From Euglena gracilis (lineage: Eukaryota > Euglenida > Euglenophyceae > Euglenales), in NCBI GenBank assembly GCA_039621445.1, contig CP154954.1, positions 44,743,847-44,807,846 on the forward strand: a stretch of DNA of 64,000 bases, given 5' to 3'. The notes under the pieces were generated by a model that saw only the letters and a list, made by a program, of their open reading frames with translations, was not told the origin of the DNA and did not search any database. Of the stretch, positions 58,076 to 64,000 are shown in pieces (the first letter of the stretch is position 1; each line of letters starts with the position of its first letter). The translations under genes were made by a program, and so were the position numbers.

Positions 58076-58431
58076 ACCAAAATACCAATCAAAATACCGG
58101 TGGATGGGCTGTTCCAAGGGCTTCAAATTTGATCTCTGTACATTTCCTTTGACTTGGCTTCATTTTGGGGATATTTTGAAAATTGACATTTTTTTGGCCG
58201 AAATGGCAAGGTCCAAAGGGGGGGGGCTTATCCAGGGGGGGGCGGGCCGATCCTACCCAGTTTGGACCCCTTCGCGCGTGAATAACTCGGGCCTGGCGGG
58301 GAATTGGGAGTCAAACAAACCCAGGTGATTCGGAAACTAGAAATCCAGTCGCTCGCGGCTGAAAAAAAATTTTAGTGAACGGGGTCGGGATCATGGTGGC
58401 AATCTGTCCGTTCTCCAGGTGGCCCCGACCT

Positions 58432-58465
<34 letters not shown>

Positions 58466-59950
58466 GGGGAGGGTTTCGCCAGGGGTAAGCTTCGCTCTTA
58501 CCCATAAAGGGATAAGAGTTCAGCGACCCCCCATCTAATCCCTGCACACCCTCCTTGCATCGAAGCCTGGTCGGGGGGGGGGGGTCGAGGTTTGAAACTT
58601 GAAAAAATGCTTTCCACATCACCCAAAAGACTCATTAGAGGAAGGGGTTTTTCTTTCACCCAAAAATATGCAAAAAATTAATTCAGAAATCGCTTGGTTT
58701 TCCTCTGCGGGGTGGCAACACCTTCCTTGAAATGAGCAAATCAATTCGCCTCCAAGTCCCAAAATTGGTTGTGTGTGGAAAAATAATACATCACCACGAG
58801 CCAGATTGAACCGAGGTTGCCAAGGTTGACTATTGAACACATCCGACCAACGCATCCTGAAGAGATTGGAAATGGCTCCTTGGGGTTTCGTCGTGACACA
58901 GGGCACATGCAATACAGGTTGTTTGTTTAACACATATGTAAATAATTTATTCATTACATAAATAAATTATGTAACCTGTGGGGAGGGGGGCAGACCTCCT
59001 TGACCGACCGGAGGGTGGGGAACCCATAAAAAACAGTTGATATCAAGCCTTTTTCCAAGGTTCCAAGGTTGCACTTGTTCTGGGTGCTGAATGCACACAA
59101 TTCCCCAGAGCCCACAAACCTGGTTTCCAGAACCCAACTCCCCATTCCTTGAGCCAGCTAAATTCATATATAAAAAAACACAAAAACAGATGCAAAATGG
59201 TGGGGGGTGGAAACATACATGGGCAAACCAGTGTCTTGGACATCTTTCTCAAAACTTTTTGTCAAAAAACAAAAACCAACGGAAAAATGCCCACCACAAA
59301 GCGCGGTGCAAACTTGCAAAACGGCATGGCTTGCCCAGTTGCACACACTTCTATTCCACTATGCAGTTCGCAACTTCCAGACTGGCAGAAAAGCAACTCC
59401 GAAAAAAGTTTGCAAAAAATTGAAAAACAAAATGTGCAAAAAAATGCAAAAAATGCTCATTTTCAAGGTTCTGGATATGCCAAAATAAAATCAAGCAAAT
59501 TTCATATTCAATATTGCATATTGCACATTGCATGAGCAACTTGCATATTTTATCCCCCCTCAGAAGTAAGCCCCCCAAAAATGGACCCCCAGCCCATTTT
59601 CAGCAAAATAAAAAAATAAAAAATAGACTCCCAAAATAGACTCCCAAAAAATAATAATCTCTCAATTGGGGAGGGGTGCACTTTTTTTTTGAAATTCTTC
59701 ATTTTTAAACCGTTTTTCATGTGCTAAAATTGGCTTTTTTTTGAGACAATTCTATTTTGTTGCGAAAAATCTAAGCTTGTTTTGAGCGATTTTGCGTTTT
59801 TGGACCACAAAAAAGTTGGTTTTCGGCCAAAAAAATCAAAATCCAAAAAAGAACTCGACCCCCTTAAGATTTTTTTGCAAAAGACCCAAAAAAAGACTTT
59901 TACCCAGGGTTGAGCAACCCAGAGCTGCCAGCAAACAAGACAGCAGGGGT
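58076..59950. other. Non-coding interval with poly-G tract
   Basis: 58090-58620 is related in order and sequence to 61890-62600 (CCAAGGGCTTC, TTCCTTTGA, GGTCATGGTGG-like and CGCTCTTAC blocks), so it is a dispersed repeat. An uninterrupted run of 33 G lies at 58432-58464. 58620-59940 is AT-rich unique sequence with no supported gene. Confidence 0.5.
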
Positions 59951-60633
59951 CAGGGTTTTTTTTAAGACCGGGGGGGGGGGTCCCCCCCACCCACCCACCC
60001 CCTGGCCCCCCCGGCTGGGGGGGGTCCTGGGGGACCCACAAAAAAAAAAAATGGCCGAAAAATCGCGAAAAGTGCTAAAAATAGCACTTTTTCAGCGCCT
60101 TCGGCGCCAAAAAGTATATCTTACCCCCCTCCGGGGGGACCCCCCCAGGGGGGGGGGGGGCTCGGCCGGACCCAGCCACCTTAAACCCCCCCCTAATAAG
60201 TGCACGGGTGCGCGCATTTTAAGGACGTAGTTTCGGACCCCAAGGGGTGCGCACTTATTGGGGCAGTGCGCACTTTTTAGGGCAAAGCCAAAAATACTGA
60301 CATTTCCCCCACTCTTTTTCAATTTTCCCCCAATTTTGTGATTTCAAGCTATGAGTCAAGTGATTATGTGTCAAATGTGTCAAATTTGGGCTTGGACAAT
60401 AGAAATATTTGGTCTGAGAAGGACAGTTCTGAGAATTGTGCGTGCTTTCCGACCTGAGATATGACAATGATTTCTCCTTTGGGGGGGTGCGCACTTTTTA
60501 GGGAGGTAGTTTCGGACTGGGGGTGCGCACTTATTAGGGCACTGCACACAATTAGGGCACTGCGCACTTATTAGGGGGGGGGGTTACCCCCTCCCCCCCC
60601 CCCCGGGGGTCCACGGCTAAAAAAAAAACCCTG
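59951..60633. mobile_element. hAT-like MITE with nested element
   Basis: CAGGGTTTTTTTTAAGACCG at the left and, inverted, GGCTAAAAAAAAAACCCTG at the right, flanked by GCAGGGGT and ACAGGGGT (7 of 8 identical). Same family as 28564-28842. Contains the second MITE 60182-60587. Ends 19 bp before the beta-COP stop codon. Confidence 0.75.
60182..60587. mobile_element. Nested MITE with C/G-run termini (TAATAAGTGC family)
   Basis: Left TAAACCCCCCCCCTAATAAG and right CTTATTAGG, G-run, GTTAC are inverted repeats. GTGCGCACTTATT/TTTTTAGGG and GTAGTTTCGGAC motifs are repeated inside. Same plan as 37332-37733. Confidence 0.65.
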
Positions 60634-60652
60634 ACAGGGGTGAGAAACCTGA

Positions 60653-60764
60653 TCAGCCTCGCTGCTTCAAAGTGATCTTGTCCCCAAGGCCCAAGGCAAT
60701 CCCCTGGGTCTTGGACCGGATGCGCACCAACCCTTCGATGCGTCCATCAGGGTGGCGTTCGATG
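60653..60764 (-). CDS. COPB: Coatomer beta subunit, last exon
   Basis: Acceptor CTTCTCTGCCTCAG precedes IERHPDGRIEGLVRIRSKTQ, GIALGLGDKITLKQRG and TGA at 60653. This matches the extreme C-terminus of beta-COP (HIRIRxKSQGMALSLGDKI in animals). Joined to the exon at 63844-63945 it gives EDALANVSIERHPDG, in frame across a split Ser codon. Beta-COP is a core subunit of the COPI coat on Golgi vesicles; this is part of its appendage domain. Confidence 0.93.
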
Positions 60765-61354
60765 CTGAGGCAGAGAAGAAGGGAGGAAATACACCTCGCC
60801 AACAAATCCAAGGCAGTGGCAAGGCCAAACAACTTTTGCAATCTGAACGCAAACTGGGTAACTGGCACAGTTTGCTGTGTCCATTTGTCTGATGATGCAA
60901 GCACACACATGCACATACATGCACGCAACGACACAAATGCACACAGACAGATGGGGGAGGGACAATGAGAGAGAGAGAGAGAGAGAGAGTGAGTGAGTGA
61001 GAGAGAGAGAGAGAGATTTCTGCAATTTGTCTGTGTTCTATGGAGACCTTCCTAATCGGACGACACACTTTGTTTGTTTGCTTTTTTTGTCCCCGGCACC
61101 TATTTGGGCTGAACAATGAAAGCCTGTTGGGGCCAGGGCATCATTGAATAAGAGTCCTGGAAGCGACCCCATCGTGGTGGATGGGAATCTACCCCCACTT
61201 CCCAGCTTGCAAAGGCGCTGATTTTTCGGCCAGAATTCCCTTTGCAAAAATGCCATTCGGATAGATGGGAAGCCTTGAGGGGGGGGTCAGACACCCTCCC
61301 AACACGGGGGCGGTCGGAGCTGAGCTCTTTACCTATCTGATGGTGAAAGGCAAC

Positions 61355-61505
61355 CCGGCCCGGCCGGCGGCCCAGCCCAGCCTGGCCCAGCAGGCAGCCT
61401 GGTGGCCCAGCCAGCGGCCCAGCGGCCCGGCCCGACCCGGCCGGTGGCCTGGCGCCTGGCCCTGCCCAGCTGGCAGCCCGGCCAGGCCAGGCCAGGCCCA
61501 GCGGC
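61355..61505. repeat. GGCCCAGC minisatellite
   Basis: GC-rich run of GGCCCAGC, GGCCTGGC and GGCCAGGCC units in the beta-COP intron. Confidence 0.85.
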
Positions 61506-61574
61506 ACAGATTGGGCGCGTAGCTGGCCCTGGAGTTATATGCAGGGTGATAGAGGGTCCTCAAAGATTTATTTA

Positions 61575-62345
61575 AGGTCTCCAGTTATTTCCTTCTGTAC
61601 CTCATCATTTTGCAGAAATTCTGAAATTTTCGATTTTTTTATCCCAAAATGGCCCTAAAATCGCCAAACCGGCTGTATTTGTGACCTTGGGGGCCAAAAC
61701 AGGGTTTCATTATTTTAGGTCCCCAGTGGTTTCCTTTTGATTGGCCACCATTTTGGAAATTTTGAAATTTCGATTTTTTGACCCATGGTACAGCATGTGT
61801 GGAGCAAAACGCCATTAAATTGACAATCACTTACGGGGAAATAAAAATACGTAAAAAAATAAAATAAAATACATAAAATACCATTAGATAGGGCGTTTCA
61901 AGGGCTTTATGTTAGGTCTCCAGACATTTCCTTTGATTTTGCTTCATTTCCGAGATATTTTGGAAGCATCGTTTTTTGGACCTCAAAACAGCCCAAAATG
62001 GCCCCAGAAATGGGCCAAAATTGGTCGAGAAATGGCCATGACTCGGGCCACACGAAGAAGTTGGGGGGAAAAGTAACCCATGACCAGATTGGGCATTCCA
62101 AGGGCTTCATTTTTGGTCTCCAGGAAATTCCTTTGATTTTTGCTTCATTGTCCAGATATCTTGAAAAAATCGATTCTTCGACCAAAAAACAGGGCTGTTT
62201 TGGGCCGCAAAAGTGCACCGGAACACAGGCCAGGCGGCCAAAACAGCGAATGGGGGGCGATAGAGGGTCTCAGGGGGGGTGCATTTCGTCTGGCGGACAC
62301 TTTTGGAGATAATGGACATTTTCTCGAGATTTTTGAAAAATCAAT
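61575..62345. repeat. Degenerate tandem repeat in intron
   Basis: Five blocks of about 110-190 bp, each with GGTCTCCAG or GGTCCCCAG, ATTTCCTTTGAT, then GAAATTTTGAAAA-like and CGATTTTTTGACC. The two at 61890 and 62090 are closest. Related block at 58100-58200. Confidence 0.65.
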
Positions 62346-62986
62346 TCTTTTGACCAAAAATCTCAGCCCGCAAAATGGCAGAGTCGTAACTGGGGGGGGG
62401 GGGTGGCTAATCCTCCAGTGATCCAACCCTTGTCAGTTGAATAAATCTGGCCGGGCGGGGGGTTGGGGATCCAGTCGCTTGCGACTGAATGAGAAAAAAT
62501 TCCTGGAATGGGGCCAGGGTCATGGTGATAATCCGCGGTTCTCATAACCTAATTTTTCCTGGTGGTGAGCTCCGCTCTTACTCTAAAGAGATCAGCCTCC
62601 CCCCCTACCTCGAAACTGAAGGGGGCAGGGAAAATTATTGATTGTATGGACCGGCAAAGGCCCAGATGCAAGGCCAAAGTTAGTGGGAAAGCCCTGATTT
62701 TGTCTGGAAAAAAAAATTAAAAAAAAATGTTCATTTTTTGAAAATTTTTAACACTTTTTTTGTGGAAACATCAAAAACAACAAAACATGTGCAATATGCT
62801 CTAAAATGAGGGAAACGGGGCATTTTTTTTGCTCATTTTCCAGCGCAGCACCGGAAGAAAATTTTTGCTATTTTTGGAACCTGCCGAGGACGGGGGGTGG
62901 GGATCTAGGCTCCCTCCCAACATCGAGGGGGGATCCGAACCCCTCTGCCACCTTACCCCGGGGGGAGGGGGGGGCAACCCCTACCA

Positions 62987-63569
62987 CAGGGTTTACCACC
63001 GGTTCGTGCTAGGAAGCCTGAAATACGCTTCGTGATTGTTCGTGATTGTTCGGACTTCCAAAAAACCGTCCGGTTTTCCATTTTCCTTAGCGAAATAGGT
63101 GATTCCTCTGGTACTTTGGCTTCTTGTGCTCTTTTAATTGAAATATCCAGGTCAATGAGGAAAGCAAAAGCTCAATTCAATTCAGCTGATGAACCAGATT
63201 TTTCCACAATCTTCGGTTTGCAAATGAGGTTGTCCTTGTGAATTGACAATGAAATATGTCGCTTTGCATATGTCTTCTTGGCCCAGTGCACTGAAAAATG
63301 GCAAACACTGAACCATTTCTGAACCTCTCAAACTGAAAAAAAGGGGGGGAATCAAAACAAGATAGGTGTGACACCTGGGCAGTATGCTTTTCAGGAGTCA
63401 TTTTGCCACCTCTCTTCCATGATGTTATCTCTTTGGTTGGTTGAACAACACCGGTATTCTCAGAAGAAGACATTTCTGCAGGGGTGACGAAAAAATCCGG
63501 TTCGTGATTGTTCGTGCTGGTTCGTGATTGTTCGTGATTGTTCGTGGCACGAACCGGTGAAAAACCCTG
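62987..63569. mobile_element. hAT-like MITE with CACGAACAAT ends
   Basis: CAGGGTTTACCACCGGTTCG at the left and CGAACCGGTGAAAAACCCTG at the right are inverted repeats. Both subterminal regions carry CACGAACAAT (plus strand TTCGTGATTG) repeats: two at 63030-63048 and four or more at 63500-63545. Target duplication is imperfect (CCTACCA against CCCACCA). Confidence 0.65.
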
Positions 63570-63843
63570 CCCACCACCCACCTCAAACCCAGAGGGTTGC
63601 ACAGCACTGTTTAACGGTCTGTAGCAATCAAGGATGAGGGATGGCACTGTGGCAGGGTCGTCTTCCCCTGGCAATGTCCCACCTGCCAGCCTGAACCCAC
63701 ATACAATCTTGCAGTCCACGAACAACACACTTTCATCCACATCCAAAAATGATTGGATTCGGTGCCCTCCCACCGTTGGGGTTCCATACTTGGAGGGGGG
63801 ACACAGAATGTAAAGCACAGAAGGTGTGGCAAAAAGGTCCCAC

Positions 63844-63945
63844 CTGACATTGGCCAGGGCATCTTCCCCAAAAGAGCTCTTTGCGTAGAGGTTGGCCGAC
63901 AGGAAATCGCAATCTCCTTGGATGAAGTTGTCTGACGTGAGAGAC
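63844..63945 (-). CDS. COPB: Coatomer beta subunit, penultimate exon
   Basis: Acceptor TCCTTTTCTGTGCAG precedes SLTSDNFIQGDCDFLSANLY then [13 protein letters not shown], ending AG before donor GTGGGACC. It aligns with the beta-COP appendage segment [22 protein letters not shown] of animals. 102 nt. The upstream exons lie beyond the window's right edge. Confidence 0.93.
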
Positions 63946-64000
63946 CTGCACAGAAAAGGAGGCGGGGAGCCCCTTGTGGCAGCCAGACTGTTCCCCCACC

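Larger units (their letters stand above)
60765..63843 (-). other. 3.08-kb intron of beta-COP
   Basis: Donor GTGGGACC at 63843, acceptor CTGCCTCAG at 60765. Contains AG and CA microsatellites (about 60900-61015), a GGCCCAGC-rich minisatellite (61355-61505), five degenerate tandem blocks with GGTCTCCAGxxATTTCCTTTGAT (about 61575-62345) and a MITE (62987-63569). Open frames inside it are not exons. Confidence 0.85.

Noticed and set aside
61100-61507. Gly/Ala/Pro-rich minus-strand frame
   Set aside because: Generated by the GGCCCAGC minisatellite within the beta-COP intron.
63177-63818. 213-codon minus-strand frame containing MLYILCPPSKYGTPTVGG
   Set aside because: It is the read-through of the beta-COP exon past its GTGGGACC donor; the conserved protein continues at 60764.

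Overview
The window is nuclear DNA of a microbial eukaryote, most likely a marine alga or related protist; I cannot name the species. The evidence is a multi-exon coatomer beta (COPB) gene with GT-AG introns, a long intron-rich ankyrin/TPR gene, a (TTAGGG)n tract, many small inverted-repeat transposons with 8-bp target duplications, a Ty3/Gypsy chromovirus and relics of tyrosine-recombinase retroelements. There are no bacterial operons. Very long (GT)n, (GTT)n and poly-G tracts fill the introns and make the assembly error-prone.

Layout. Positions 1-31094 (plus strand) hold one large gene broken into at least 22 GC-rich coding segments: N-terminal ankyrin-like exons, an unrecognised middle, about ten kinesin-light-chain-type TPR segments, and a last exon ending in a CaaX-type box (CVIQ). 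The first 2.65 kb, with two ankyrin exons, recur almost unchanged at 9027-11688. Several TPR introns are inverted-repeat elements flanked by 8-bp duplications of exon sequence, i.e. introner-like insertions. One intron carries a 4.8-kb composite element: a 111/145-bp satellite array bounded by palindrome clusters and 14-bp terminal inverted repeats, itself invaded by an introner-family MITE.

Positions 31-43.7 kb are gene-poor: a 104-codon ORF, a 580-bp TG tract, MITEs with C/G-run termini, a dispersed GGCGAAGCAC-type repeat, and three fragments of DIRS/Ngaro-like retroelements. One tyrosine recombinase relic breaks off inside its HxxR motif directly at an interstitial telomeric tract (40631-40758).

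Positions 43744-55986 (minus strand) are a complete 12.2-kb LTR retrotransposon with TG...CA LTRs, CTTC target duplications, a PBS and a polypurine tract. Its order is LTR-started leader ORF, proline/glutamine repeat ORF, coiled-coil ORF, Gag, a double methyltransferase-like ORF (C5-cytosine MTase-like plus Dam-like), aspartic protease, RT, RNase H, integrase and chromodomain. Gag and the methyltransferase ORF share a frame and are separated by a single UAG. The LTRs differ by roughly 2% by eye and several frames are broken, so this copy is probably decayed. It sits inside a DIRS-like element whose parts lie on both sides.

Positions 56-60.6 kb are non-coding repeats. Positions 60653-63945 (minus strand) carry the last two exons of beta-COP, separated by a 3.08-kb GT-AG intron that hosts hAT-like MITEs and tandem repeats.
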